From Rhodoferax sp. (GTDB lineage Bacteria; Pseudomonadota; Gammaproteobacteria; Burkholderiales; Burkholderiaceae_C): a stretch of 64,000 nucleotides of DNA. The stretch is taken from NCBI GenBank assembly GCA_030682475.1, contig JAUXOA010000109.1, forward strand, positions 1 to 64,000, read 5' to 3'. Under the pieces are notes generated by a model. That model did not search any database and had not been told where the DNA came from. It saw only the letters and a list, made by a program, of their open reading frames with translations. The position numbers were made by a program, and so were the translations under genes. Shown piece by piece: positions 38,080-46,797 of the stretch (its first letter is position 1; each line of letters begins with the position of its first letter).

Positions 38080-38640
38080 CTACACCGCCACGACTTCGAT
38101 GTCCGGTTCAATTGTCCGAACCAGGTTCTCAATGCCTTTGAGCGTGCCGGAAATCGAGCTCGGGCAGCTGCCGCAAGCACCCTGATAGTGGATGCTGAGT
38201 TGGTTGCCGGCCAGGCCAACCACATGCAGATCGCCGCCATCGCTTTTCAGATAGGGGCGTATCTGGGCATCCAGCAGCACGTTGATTTCTTCAAGGCGCG
38301 TCTGGTCTTCCTCGCTGAGATCGGCGATGGACGTGCGCGCTGCAAAAACCGCGGCGGCGGACTGTGCGGCCGCCGCCGGTGCGGTGCGCAATGGCACGGC
38401 AATCAGGCGCACCAGCTCGGGCCAGTCGGCGCCGCCATCCTGGGTCACGGTGAGCCAGCGATCAACGTAAAACACATTGCTTACGTGCTCAATAGCGAAC
38501 AGCGTGGAGGCGAGTACATCGTTCCTGGCTTGCTCTGCGTTCTCGTAGGAATGTGAAATGCCCCAGGTCAGCGGCTCATGAAGCGTGAACTTCACCGCAT
38601 TCGGGTTGGGTGTGTCTTCGATTTCAGCAATTTTTGGCAT
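38080..38640 (-). CDS. nfu: Nfu-type iron-sulfur cluster carrier
   Basis: The 186-residue protein has an N-terminal Nfu_N domain (IEDTPNPNAVKFTLHEPLTW, about 1-85) and a C-terminal NifU-like domain (LLDAQIRPYLKSDGGDLHVV) with the cluster-binding CxxC in YQGACGSCPSSISGTLKGIE. Such carriers receive clusters from the SUF scaffold and hand them to targets such as lipoyl synthase, and a lipA remnant lies later in this operon. It follows the broken grx gene by 16 bases. Confidence 0.92.
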   Translation of the reverse strand: MPKIAEIEDTPNPNAVKFTLHEPLTWGISHSYENAEQARNDVLASTLFAIEHVSNVFYVDRWLTVTQDGGADWPELVRLIAVPLRTAPAAAAQSAAAVFAARTSIADLSEEDQTRLEEINVLLDAQIRPYLKSDGGDLHVVGLAGNQLSIHYQGACGSCPSSISGTLKGIENLVRTIEPDIEVVAV

Positions 38641-38656
38641 GTTGATTTCCTAAAAC

Positions 38657-38976
38657 TTACCCCTCTGCTGTCTGTAGCAATTTTTGTAGTTTGCCTTGCT
38701 CGAACATCTCGCGCATGACGTCCGAACCACCCACAAATTCGCCCTTGATATAAAGCTGCGGAATGGTCGGCCAGTTGCCGTAGGCCTTGATGCCATTCCG
38801 GATTTCCGGGTCGGCCAGCACGTCTACCGTGAAGAGACTGGCCCGCCGCATGCCCTTAGCATCTGGATCGCTGCGCCCGAGAAGCCGCACTGCGGGAACT
38901 GGGGTGTGCCCTTCATGTAAAGCACGACCGGATTGGTCGTCACTTGCTGGTTGATTCTTGTTTGCGCATCCGTCAT
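38657..38976 (-). pseudogene. grxD: Monothiol glutaredoxin (Grx4/GrxD type), frameshifted
   Basis: The two halves of a Grx4-type glutaredoxin lie in different frames. The first starts [20 protein letters not shown] and contains [20 protein letters not shown], with the CGFS active site. The second gives [40 protein letters not shown] and the C-terminal helix. The frame is lost around 38845, where one base appears to be missing after ACGG. Either the gene is newly broken or the sequence has an error; a GGAG site seven bases before 38976 supports the start. CGFS glutaredoxins carry [2Fe-2S] clusters with BolA. Confidence 0.85.
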
Positions 38977-39078
38977 GTTCATTCTCCAAAGTTGTTTAGT
39001 TGCCGTCTTTACTGGTGAATTAGCCAGGCGTCCGGCGTGAAGCTCTGTGTACGCCATGGAGGGAAATTATTTTCATCT

Positions 39079-39564
39079 TCATGCATCACCGATCGTCACG
39101 TGCATCGGATCCTGTTCCGCCTCGGTCGAGGTGCGCGCAACCGCGTTGAATGCGGCGTGCAGCGTGTGCCACGGCAAAATCGCGCATTTGACGCGCACCG
39201 GCAGGTCGGCTATCCCGGCAAACACCACCAGCCGCCCGATGTGGTGGTCACTGCCCAGATCAAGCTTGCCGGTGGACATGGCGGTAAATTCGTGAATCAG
39301 TGTTTCTGCCTCGGCGCGGGTCTTGCCCTTGACGGCCACGGTCATCATCGACGCCGACGCCTTGCAGATCGCACACGCCGCACCTTGAAACGCGATGGAG
39401 TCGATGCATTCGCCACCGAGAATAAGTGCCACGTCGATGTGGTCGCCGCACAGCGGGTTGTGGCCTGACGCCTGGTGACTGGCGTGCGCCAGGGTGCCGT
39501 AATTGCGCGGCTTCCGGTTGTGGTCGAGGATGACCTCTTGATACAAGGCTCTGGGATCGGCCAT
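39079..39564 (-). CDS. sufU: SufU-type iron-sulfur scaffold / sulfur acceptor
   Basis: This 161-residue IscU-fold protein has the three cysteines and the inserted region of SufU: RNYGTLAHASHQASGHNPLC then GD, FQGAACAICKASASMMTVAV, and PVRVKCAILPWHTLHAAF. SufU accepts sulfur from SufS in Firmicutes, where it replaces SufE; no sufE is present in this operon. Start ATG at 39564 overlaps the sufS stop by one base. The alternative longer frame to 39696 lies inside sufS. Confidence 0.88.
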   Translation of the reverse strand: MADPRALYQEVILDHNRKPRNYGTLAHASHQASGHNPLCGDHIDVALILGGECIDSIAFQGAACAICKASASMMTVAVKGKTRAEAETLIHEFTAMSTGKLDLGSDHHIGRLVVFAGIADLPVRVKCAILPWHTLHAAFNAVARTSTEAEQDPMHVTIGDA

Positions 39565-40823
39565 TATGAAAACACTTTCTGCACGCTGCGAATACCGGCG
39601 ATCAGGGCGTCGACTTCGGCCAGGGTGTTGTAAAACGCAAACGAAGCGCGCGAGGTGGCCGGCAGCTTGAAGCGCTGCATCACCGGCTGCGCGCAATGGT
39701 GTCCGGTGCGCACTGCGACACCCTCCTGATTGAGCAGTGTCCCGATGTCGTGCGGATGCACGCCGTCAACGGTGAATGACAGCACGGCGGCCTTGCTTTT
39801 TGCGGTGCCGATAATGTGCACGCCCGGCAGCCGGACCATCTCCTCGCTGGCGTAATTGAGCAGGTCGAGTTCGTGCTCGCCAATAGCGTCCATGCCGATA
39901 GCCAACAGGTAATCCACCGCGGCGCCCAGTCCGATCGCGGCTGCAATCGGCGGTGTTCCGGCCTCGAATTTATGCGGGATCGTGTTGTAGGTGGTCTTCT
40001 CAAACGTCACCGACAAAATCATGTCGCCGCCGCCTTTGAAGGGTTGCATCCGCTCTAACAACGCAGCCTTGCCGTAGAGAATTCCGATGCCGGTCGGGCC
40101 GCACAACTTGTGACCCGAAAATGCGTAAAAGTCGCAGTCAAGGTCCTGCATATCGACCTGCATGTGCGGCGCGGCCTGCGCGCCATCGACCAGCACCGGC
40201 ACGCCGCGCGCATGGGCAAAAGCGATCATCTGCTTGATCGGGTTGATCGTACCCAGCGCGTTCGAAACGTGCATCACGCCGACGAATTTGGTGCGCTGGT
40301 TGAACAACTTCTCGTAGTCTTCAATCACCAGCTCACCCGCGTCGTTGATTGGCACCACACGAATCGTTGCGCCTTTTTCCTCAGCCAGCATCTGCCACGG
40401 CACGATGTTGGAATGGTGCTCCATCGTGGTCAGGATAATTTCATCGCCAGGCCCGATGAACTTGCGGCCGTAGCCGTGCATCACCAGATTGATGGCATCG
40501 GTGGTGCCGCTGGTGAAGATCACTTCGCGCTCTTCCCGCGCATGGATGAAATGCTGCAGCTTGCGCCGCGCCTGCTCATACTCGTTGGTCGCGATCTCCG
40601 ACAGCGTATGCACTGCACGATTGATATTGGCGTGCTGCGTGGTTTGATAACGCACCAGGCGATCAATCACCTGCTGCGGCATCTGGCTCGACGCGGCATT
40701 GTCGAGGTACACCAGCGGCTTGCCGTTGACGCGCAGCTTGAGGATTGGGAAGTCGGCGCGAATCCGCTCGACGTCAAGGCCTGGCGCCGCTGGTGCTTTT
40801 CGTACCATTTGAAGGGTGGTCAT
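39564..40823 (-). CDS. sufS: Cysteine desulfurase SufS
   Basis: SufS uses PLP to take sulfur from cysteine for cluster assembly. The 419-residue protein has GKPLVYLDNAASSQMPQQVI at the N-terminus, the PLP lysine in CDFYAFSGHKLCGPTGIGIL, and the active Cys in VRTGHHCAQPVMQRFKLPA, as in group II desulfurases. It overlaps the sufD stop by four bases and is followed by sufU. The start MTTLQMVRKAPAAP lies within the sufD 3' end. Confidence 0.97.
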   Translation of the reverse strand: MTTLQMVRKAPAAPGLDVERIRADFPILKLRVNGKPLVYLDNAASSQMPQQVIDRLVRYQTTQHANINRAVHTLSEIATNEYEQARRKLQHFIHAREEREVIFTSGTTDAINLVMHGYGRKFIGPGDEIILTTMEHHSNIVPWQMLAEEKGATIRVVPINDAGELVIEDYEKLFNQRTKFVGVMHVSNALGTINPIKQMIAFAHARGVPVLVDGAQAAPHMQVDMQDLDCDFYAFSGHKLCGPTGIGILYGKAALLERMQPFKGGGDMILSVTFEKTTYNTIPHKFEAGTPPIAAAIGLGAAVDYLLAIGMDAIGEHELDLLNYASEEMVRLPGVHIIGTAKSKAAVLSFTVDGVHPHDIGTLLNQEGVAVRTGHHCAQPVMQRFKLPATSRASFAFYNTLAEVDALIAGIRSVQKVFS

Positions 40824-42169
40824 GGCGGGTTTGTCGTTTGCTCAAGCACCGTCTGCTCGAGTTGCCGCTTGAGCGATGCGATGGGAATGCGGTCGATGAT
40901 CTCGGCGCCGAACGCATAGGTCAGCAGGTTTCGGGCCGCCGCCTCGGTCAGCCCACGGCTTTGCAGATAAAACACCTCTTCGCTGTCGAGCTGGCCAACG
41001 GTCGCCCCATGCGTGCACTTGACGTCGGAAGCAAAAATCTCCAGCTGCGGCTTGGTATCGATGTGCGCCCTGGCGGTCAAGAGCAGGTTGCGGTTGGTCT
41101 GCTGGGCGTCGGTACGCTGCGCGCCTTCGCGCACCATGACCTTGCCGTTGAACACAGCATGTGCGCTGCCGCCGACGATGCATTTGTGCAGTTGGCGGCT
41201 GCTGCCGTGTGGCTGGGCATGGTCGATGCAGCTATGGGTGTCGGCCAGCTGCCGGCCGGAGATCAGCGCCAGGCCGTCGAGCGCACAGGTGGCGCCCTCG
41301 GCCGTTTGCAGCACGTTCAGCTTGTAGCGAGAAATGCGCGCGCCCAGCGCGACACTGACCGACTGATAGTTGCTGGCGCGCCCAAGCGACACGGCGCAGT
41401 TGGCAATATGAAACGCTTTACTGCCTTCGCGCTGGACCCGGATGTGCGTCACATGCGCATTGTCTGCCAGCACGACTTCGGTGACAGCGTTGGTGAAATG
41501 GGCTTCTTCCTGCCAGCGCGGCTGGTACAACACGACGTAGTCTTCGATCACGGTCACGGCGCTGCCAGCCTCGGCAAGCACCAGACAGCGCGGGGTACTC
41601 ACAACATCTTTTTGGGTCGCAATAAACAGCAAATGGACTGGCGCTGCCACCGATACGTCACGCGGCACCATGACCACGGCGGCATCGTGCAGAAATGCGG
41701 TATTTTGCGCGGCGAATACGTCGTTTTTGAATGCTGTGTGGCGGCCCAGATGAGGCTCTATGGCCGCTGCGTGCGCAGCCATCGCGGCCGTCAGGTTGGA
41801 CACCACCACGCCGCTGTGGGTACCGCTACTTGCATTGGGACTGGACAACTCCGGCGCATAGATACCATCCACAAACACCAGTCGGGTGCTCGCTTCTTCA
41901 ATATAAAAGTGAGCCACATCGCTTGCTTCCAGACAAGTGGCACTGAGCGCTGACGCAAACGAGGTCTTGCCGAGCAGGGAAATATCGGTAAAACGCCACT
42001 CCTCGTCTCGCGTAGTGGGCAGTTTCAACACGCCCACGCGCTCAACCGCCTCCGCGCGCAGCGCCTTGAGCCACGCCAACGGGCTCGCCTCCAGTTGCGG
42101 CTGTCCTGCCAACAGGCTTTCAAGATAAGTCCCGGCAATCGCCGGCGTCGGTGCGGCGGCATCAATCAT
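40820..42169 (-). CDS. sufD: Fe-S scaffold complex subunit SufD
   Basis: SufD pairs with SufB and SufC2 in the scaffold on which clusters are built. The 449-residue protein shows TRDEEWRFTDISLLGKTSFA at the N-terminal side and, in the beta-helix end, HIDTKPQLEIFASDVKCTHG followed by ATVGQLDSEEVFYLQSRGLT with the conserved His. It overlaps sufC and sufS by four bases each. Length is normal. Confidence 0.95.
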   Translation of the reverse strand: MIDAAAPTPAIAGTYLESLLAGQPQLEASPLAWLKALRAEAVERVGVLKLPTTRDEEWRFTDISLLGKTSFASALSATCLEASDVAHFYIEEASTRLVFVDGIYAPELSSPNASSGTHSGVVVSNLTAAMAAHAAAIEPHLGRHTAFKNDVFAAQNTAFLHDAAVVMVPRDVSVAAPVHLLFIATQKDVVSTPRCLVLAEAGSAVTVIEDYVVLYQPRWQEEAHFTNAVTEVVLADNAHVTHIRVQREGSKAFHIANCAVSLGRASNYQSVSVALGARISRYKLNVLQTAEGATCALDGLALISGRQLADTHSCIDHAQPHGSSRQLHKCIVGGSAHAVFNGKVMVREGAQRTDAQQTNRNLLLTARAHIDTKPQLEIFASDVKCTHGATVGQLDSEEVFYLQSRGLTEAAARNLLTYAFGAEIIDRIPIASLKRQLEQTVLEQTTNPP

Positions 42170-42960
42170 GCGGGCACACTCGCTTCAGCCTGGTACTCGG
42201 CGCTGACCCACTCGTAGCCGCGCGTCTCAAGCTCGAGCGCCAGCGCCTTGCCGCCGGTCTTGATGATGCGGCCGCCATCCATCACGTGCACGTAATCGGG
42301 CACGATATAGTTCAACAGACGTTGATAGTGCGTCACCATCACCGTCGCATTGTCTGGGGTGGTGAGCTGATTCACACCGTGGGCGACGACCCTCAGCGCG
42401 TCGATGTCAAGGCCGGAATCGGTCTCATCAAGGATGGCCAGACGGGGTTCGAGCAGCGCCATCTGCAGTATTTCGTTGCGCTTCTTCTCGCCACCGGAGA
42501 AACCTTCGTTGACGCTGCGGTCAAGGAAATCGGGGTTCATTTCCAGCAGCTTCATCTTGTCGCGTACGAAGTCGTCAAACTCAAGCGGGTCGAGATCTTC
42601 CTTGCCGCGCTGTTTTTGAAGCGTGTTGTAGGTGAGGCGCAGGAACTGACCGTTACCGACACCGGGTACCTCGATCGGATACTGAAAGGCCAGGAAAAAA
42701 CCGGCGCGCGCGCGTTCTTCGGGTTTCAGCGCCAATAGATCCTGGCCTTCGAACAGCACGCTGCCACTGGTCACTTCATAGGCCGGGTGGCCCGCGAGTA
42801 CCTTGGCGAAGGTGCTCTTGCCAGAACCGTTTAGGCCCATGATGGCGTGGACTTCACCGCTCCTGACCGTGAAGTCAAGGTCCTTCAGAATTTCGACGCC
42901 ATTGACGCTCGCGCACAGTCCACGCACTTCGAGTAATACTTTGCTGTTCGGGTAAATCAT
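42166..42960 (-). CDS. sufC: SUF system ATPase SufC
   Basis: SufC is the ABC-type ATPase of the SufBCD scaffold. The 264-residue protein has Walker A in [20 protein letters not shown], the Q-loop region [19 protein letters not shown], the signature [20 protein letters not shown] and Walker [21 protein letters not shown]. It starts within the last four bases of sufB. It has no membrane partners, as expected for this soluble ABC protein. Confidence 0.98.
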   Translation of the reverse strand: MIYPNSKVLLEVRGLCASVNGVEILKDLDFTVRSGEVHAIMGLNGSGKSTFAKVLAGHPAYEVTSGSVLFEGQDLLALKPEERARAGFFLAFQYPIEVPGVGNGQFLRLTYNTLQKQRGKEDLDPLEFDDFVRDKMKLLEMNPDFLDRSVNEGFSGGEKKRNEILQMALLEPRLAILDETDSGLDIDALRVVAHGVNQLTTPDNATVMVTHYQRLLNYIVPDYVHVMDGGRIIKTGGKALALELETRGYEWVSAEYQAEASVPA

Positions 42961-44393
42961 CCGACACTTCCTTCCAGTTTGAAACTCAGGAGATTGGTCG
43001 CTTCGACCGCAAACTCCAGGGGCAATTGTTGAAATACGTCTTTGCAGAAGCCATTGATGATCATCGACACCGCGGCCTCGGCATCGACACCGCGCTGGGC
43101 AAAATAGAACATCTGGTCTTCACCGATCTTCGAGGTTGATGCCTCGTGCTCAACCTGGGCGCTGTTGTTGAGGACCTGGATATAGGGGAAGGTGTTGGCG
43201 CCGCACTCATCGCCAATCAGCATCGAATCGCATTGCGAATAATTGCGCGCACCAGTGGCGCCAGCTGCAATCTTGACCAGACCCCGGTAGCTGTTGTTCG
43301 ACTTGCCGGCGGAAATGCCTTTGCTGACAATCGTGCTGCGCGTATTTTTGCCAATGTGGATCATCTTGGTGCCGGTGTCGGCTTGCTGGTAGTTGTTGGT
43401 CACCGCGACCGAATAAAACTCACCAATCGAGTTGTCTCCCAGCAAGACCACCGAGGGATACTTCCAGGTGATCGCTGCACCGGTCTCGACCTGGGTCCAG
43501 GAAATACGCGCGTTGACACCTTTGGCCAAACCCCGCTTGGTGACAAAGTTGTAAATGCCGCCGACACCGTTTTCGTCGCCCGCATACCAGTTCTGTACCG
43601 TTGAATATTTGATGTCGGCATTGTCAAGCGCGACCAGTTCGACCACCGCCGCATGCAACTGATTGGTGCTGAACGCCGGCGCGGTACAACCTTCCAGGTA
43701 GGACACGGACGCCCCCTCCTCAGCGATGATCAGCGTGCGCTCGAATTGTCCTGACTCTTCGGTATTGATACGGAAGTAGGTCGACAAATCCATCGGGCAC
43801 TTGACACCCTTGGGAATAAAGCAGAACGAGCCGTCGGTAAATACCGCCGAGTTGAGCGCGGCGTAAAAGTTGTCGCCGGTGGGCACCACGGTGCCAAGAT
43901 ACTTCTGCACCAGCTCGGGATGCTCCAGCACCGCTTCCGACATCGAGCAGAAAATGACGCCAACTTCGGCCAGCTTGTGTTTGTAGGTAGTGGCGACCGA
44001 GACACTGTCAAAAATCACATCGACCGCAACGCCCGCCAGCGCCATGCGCTCGTGCAGCGGCACACCCAGCTTCTCGAAGGTTCGCAGCAACTCGGGATCG
44101 ACCTCATCGATACTGTTTAACTTGGCTTTGATCTTGGGTGCGGCGTAGTAGCTGATCGCCTGATAATCGATCTTCGGGTGATGACAGTTTTGCCACTCGG
44201 GCTCCGTCATCTTGAGCCATGCCTGGTAGGATTTGAGGCGAAAGTCGAGCAGCCACCCGGGCTCTTTTTTCTTGCTCGAAATCATGCGAATGATGTCTTC
44301 ATTGAGACCCTTGGGCGCGACCTCCGATTCGATGTCGGTGACGAAGCCGTGCCTGTAGGGCTGGTTGACCAAGTTTTGCAGTACTGCGCTCAT
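42957..44393 (-). CDS. sufB: Fe-S scaffold complex subunit SufB
   Basis: SufB is the main scaffold on which clusters form from SufS-derived sulfur. The 478-residue protein is of the long form: [20 protein letters not shown] at the N-terminal side, [20 protein letters not shown], and the C-terminal [20 protein letters not shown] with the conserved Glu and Cys nearby. It follows sufA by 56 bases and overlaps sufC. Typical length and no breaks. Confidence 0.97.
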   Translation of the reverse strand: MSAVLQNLVNQPYRHGFVTDIESEVAPKGLNEDIIRMISSKKKEPGWLLDFRLKSYQAWLKMTEPEWQNCHHPKIDYQAISYYAAPKIKAKLNSIDEVDPELLRTFEKLGVPLHERMALAGVAVDVIFDSVSVATTYKHKLAEVGVIFCSMSEAVLEHPELVQKYLGTVVPTGDNFYAALNSAVFTDGSFCFIPKGVKCPMDLSTYFRINTEESGQFERTLIIAEEGASVSYLEGCTAPAFSTNQLHAAVVELVALDNADIKYSTVQNWYAGDENGVGGIYNFVTKRGLAKGVNARISWTQVETGAAITWKYPSVVLLGDNSIGEFYSVAVTNNYQQADTGTKMIHIGKNTRSTIVSKGISAGKSNNSYRGLVKIAAGATGARNYSQCDSMLIGDECGANTFPYIQVLNNSAQVEHEASTSKIGEDQMFYFAQRGVDAEAAVSMIINGFCKDVFQQLPLEFAVEATNLLSFKLEGSVG

Positions 44394-44449
44394 TGAACTT
44401 ACCTCTGGTTGTTTTCCGGGCCACGCTCATGCGCGTCCCTGGTGGCCCT

Positions 44450-44797
44450 TTACGGCGAAATTTTGTTTACTTTTTTCAGGTTGAAGCTTTCGCCACAACC
44501 GCATTCGCTCTCGGCATTGGGGTTGTCAAACTTGAAGTTTTCATTGAAACCTTCCTTGACGAAATCAAGGTGTGAGCCATCGATAAATGGCAGGCTGGCG
44601 GCATCAACCACCAGCATCGTGTTGAGCGACTCGAACACCTGGTCGCCAGCGAGCGCTTCTGCAGCGTAGTCAAAGGTGTAGGCAAAACCGTTGCAGCCGA
44701 CTTTTTTTATGCCCAGACGCAAACCGAGTCCGCTGCCATTTTTCGCCAGCTGCGTCTGGATTTTTTTCGCTGCTTTTTCCGTCAAAGTGATTGCCAT
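44450..44797 (-). CDS. sufA: A-type iron-sulfur carrier SufA/IscA
   Basis: This 115-residue A-type carrier has ITLTEKAAKKIQTQLAKNGS, LRLGIKKVGCNGFAYTFDYA with the first Cys, and NPNAESECGCGESFNL with the CxC. These proteins carry [4Fe-4S] or [2Fe-2S] clusters to apo-enzymes. It is the first gene of the suf operon; an IscR type-1-like site lies about 30-55 bases before its start. Confidence 0.93.
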   Translation of the reverse strand: MAITLTEKAAKKIQTQLAKNGSGLGLRLGIKKVGCNGFAYTFDYAAEALAGDQVFESLNTMLVVDAASLPFIDGSHLDFVKEGFNENFKFDNPNAESECGCGESFNLKKVNKISP

Positions 44798-44825
44798 GAC
44801 TCTTTACCTTTCTTTCGCCATCAGA

Positions 44826-44850
44826 ATTGTTGACAATTTTAGTCAACAAT
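44826..44850. promoter_or_regulatory. IscR type-1-like operator upstream of the suf operon
   Basis: The 25-bp site begins ATTGTTGACAATTTTAGTCA and ends ACAAT; arms TTGTTGAC and GTCAACAA are perfect inverted repeats around AATTTTA. It fits the IscR [2Fe-2S]-dependent consensus (GAC...YAGTC core with flanking AT) at 22 of 25 positions as I recall that consensus. It lies 29-53 bases before the sufA start, so binding could overlap the promoter. No iscR gene is in the window. Confidence 0.6.
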
Positions 44851-44990
44851 AGACTTCAATGTCTGATTAATTTAGCCAACCATTCCGCCTCAGTGGTTAT
44901 GCATCAAAACTGGGATGGCGAAGGTTTGCAGCATGGGTTCGATTTGTTTTCGTTGTCAAAAGTGACGACACGACTCGACCCGTCGGGTGT

Positions 44991-45182
44991 ATGGACATTA
45001 TTCGCGCCCGGCTCAAGGTGGCTGAGGCGCTAGCCAAGGTGTCCGCCATGCTGCGTGGCGACTTCAGCAACCTGTCCGAGCGCAAGCTGATGGACTGCCT
45101 GAACCGCTTGGGCTACGACATCGAGATCAAGGTGAAACCGGCCGCCGAGGCCATTGGCCACCTGATGCTGGCGTTCGCCTAA
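44991..45182 (+). pseudogene. Xre-type antitoxin, N-terminally broken
   Basis: The frame gives AKVSAMLRGDFSNLSERKLM then DCLNRLGYDIEIKVKPAAEA, the second half of a COG5606-type helix-turn-helix antitoxin. The residues before it (RARLKVAEALAKV) do not rebuild the first helices, so the N-terminus is lost or frameshifted. No toxin is nearby. Confidence 0.5.
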
Positions 45183-45349
45183 ACCAACTGCACGGTAGCC
45201 GATGTCATCGGCCAAAAATAACAAAAGGGAGGGCCGGTGAGCCTGTATGTTGGCACAACTGATTGGCGTTCGGGAAGCTGGTCGCTTGTCCCGTGGGTCA
45301 TTGCAACCATTTTTCAGTGACGCAACCGCCACGGGCACGAGCACCAAGG

Positions 45350-45490
45350 GTGGGGCTGGACGTGATTGGCGACAGCCTGACCGAGATCAACGTCACCAGC
45401 CCGACCTGCTTTCAGGAAATCTTTGATCAGGCCGGGTTTGACGTCGCCGCCATGTTCCTGGATGCGCTGGAGCTGGCCGTCACGGGCTGA
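45350..45490 (+). pseudogene. gshB: Glutathione synthetase, C-terminal remnant
   Basis: The final 46 residues of GshB are recognisable: [20 protein letters not shown] followed by a family-like tail and stop. In the intact enzyme this segment holds the ATP and product site glycine-rich strand. Everything upstream of 45350 is unrelated, so this is a remnant. It lies on the opposite strand under the 3' end of the class II amidotransferase gene, with 64 bases shared. Confidence 0.65.
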
Positions 45491-46278
45491 GCCGCAATCG
45501 CGCCGTCCACGAACACCTGCAATTCGCCGGGCGCCATGGCCGTCCAGGCTTCATTGGTGGTTAGCGGCTCGGTCACCACAATGGCCAGCCGGTCTTGCGG
45601 GCTGTTGAGACTGGCCAGATCGACCATCACATCGTCATCCTTGAAGTGCACTTCGGTGAACGGGTGCTGGCGCAGCACGTAATACAGTTTGGTGCTGGCA
45701 TGGGCCCACAAGGCCTGGCCGTTGCTCATCAGGAAATTGAAGGTGCCGTATTTCGCGATTTTCGGCACCAGTTCAGCCAGCGTGCGGGTCAGCTCTTGCA
45801 CCGTGGGCACGCCGACATGTGACCTCGCCAGTTCCTGCAGCAGCCAGCAAAAAGCCAGTTCGCTGTCGGTCGTGCCCACCGGACGGAAGTTGCCGTGCAG
45901 CAAGGGCGCGTAGTTTTTCAGGTCACCGTTGTGGGCAAACACCCAGTAGCACCCCCACAGCTCGCGCACAAACGGGTGGCAATTCTCCAGCCTCACGGTG
46001 CCCACTGTGGCTTTGCGCACATGGGCGACCACATTGTGGCTTTTGATCGGATAGGTGCGCAGCATCTTCGCGATGGGTGAGGTGGAGGCCCCTTCCTTGT
46101 CGACGAAGTAGCGCACCCCCTTGCCCGGCTTGTCCGGCGTGGCGTCTTCCCTCTCGAAAAAGGCGATGCCCCAGCCGTCGGCATGGTGGTCGGTGCAGCC
46201 GCCGCGCTGCGAAAAGCCCGTGAAACTCAGATGGAGACTGGCGGGCAGACGGCTGTTCATTCCAAGCAATTGGCACAT
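45427..46278 (-). CDS. Class II glutamine amidotransferase (YafJ-like)
   Basis: This 283-residue protein has the N-terminal nucleophile Cys immediately after Met in [20 protein letters not shown] and the Ntn-fold motifs [40 protein letters not shown] and [19 protein letters not shown]. Family members release ammonia from glutamine; the acceptor domain and substrate for YafJ-like proteins are unknown. The last 20 or so residues ([20 protein letters not shown]) are unlike the family and are read from the antisense strand of a gshB remnant, so the original stop seems to have been lost. Confidence 0.85.
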   Translation of the reverse strand: MCQLLGMNSRLPASLHLSFTGFSQRGGCTDHHADGWGIAFFEREDATPDKPGKGVRYFVDKEGASTSPIAKMLRTYPIKSHNVVAHVRKATVGTVRLENCHPFVRELWGCYWVFAHNGDLKNYAPLLHGNFRPVGTTDSELAFCWLLQELARSHVGVPTVQELTRTLAELVPKIAKYGTFNFLMSNGQALWAHASTKLYYVLRQHPFTEVHFKDDDVMVDLASLNSPQDRLAIVVTEPLTTNEAWTAMAPGELQVFVDGAIAAQPVTASSSASRNMAATSNPA

Positions 46279-46317
46279 GCTATGAGTTTACTGCGCTGCT
46301 ATAGGCATAGAACGCCG

Positions 46318-46400
46318 TCTGGCGCAAAGCGCGGGCTAATATCGTCAGCGACGATATTTTCGTCATGCTGCTGGCGGACGACTTTTTCAAGACCTTCACC
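46318..46400 (+). pseudogene. GalU-like nucleotidyltransferase fragment
   Basis: A short frame reads RANIVSDDIFVMLLADDFFK, resembling the GalU segment around the metal-binding aspartates (VGDEPFAVLLADD). It is flanked by unrelated sequence on both sides, so only about 25 residues survive. The match is short and the assignment is tentative. Confidence 0.4.
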
Positions 46401-46461
46401 CCCAACCCCATTTGCGACGCCAGCAAAAGCACCGAGGTGCTGATCTGCCTCTCCCTCTCCC

Positions 46462-46698
46462 TTGAAAGCCGTGCCATTCTTTCCGCACATTGGTTCGCGT
46501 CCGGTGTCAGAAATCCAAGCCCCGGAGTTGGTCGCCATGCTGAAGACCCTCGAGGCGCGTGGCGTCAATAATCTGGCCAAGCGCGCGCTTCAAACCTCCG
46601 GCCAAGTGTTTCGCTATGCCATCGCGCATGGGCTGGCCAAGCGCAACCCGGCCGTGGATCGGCCTTGGCGCCGGCGGGCTATCCGTGGTTGCGAGTAA
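46462..46698 (+). pseudogene. P4-type phage integrase, core-binding domain fragment
   Basis: The frame contains FPHIGSRPVSEIQAPELVAM, LKTLEARGVNNLAKRALQTS and GQVFRYAIAHGLAKRNPAVD, the core-binding part of P4-like tyrosine integrases. The N-terminal arm and the whole catalytic domain are missing; the frame ends at 46698 in unrelated residues. No tRNA or attachment site is near this end. It suggests a past mobile island whose other parts are gone. Confidence 0.7.
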
Positions 46699-46797
46699 AC
46701 TTTGCGGCAGGTGATGCAGGTTTACGCGGAAGGCGGGGCAGTGGTCACCGAACACGTCCCAGATGACCCCAGATAACTTGAACTATGAGGTGACACC

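Noticed and set aside
38835-38860. Programmed frameshift in the glutaredoxin gene
   Set aside because: There is no slippery heptamer, stop-linked pause or downstream stimulator typical of programmed shifting; a simple one-base loss explains the data.
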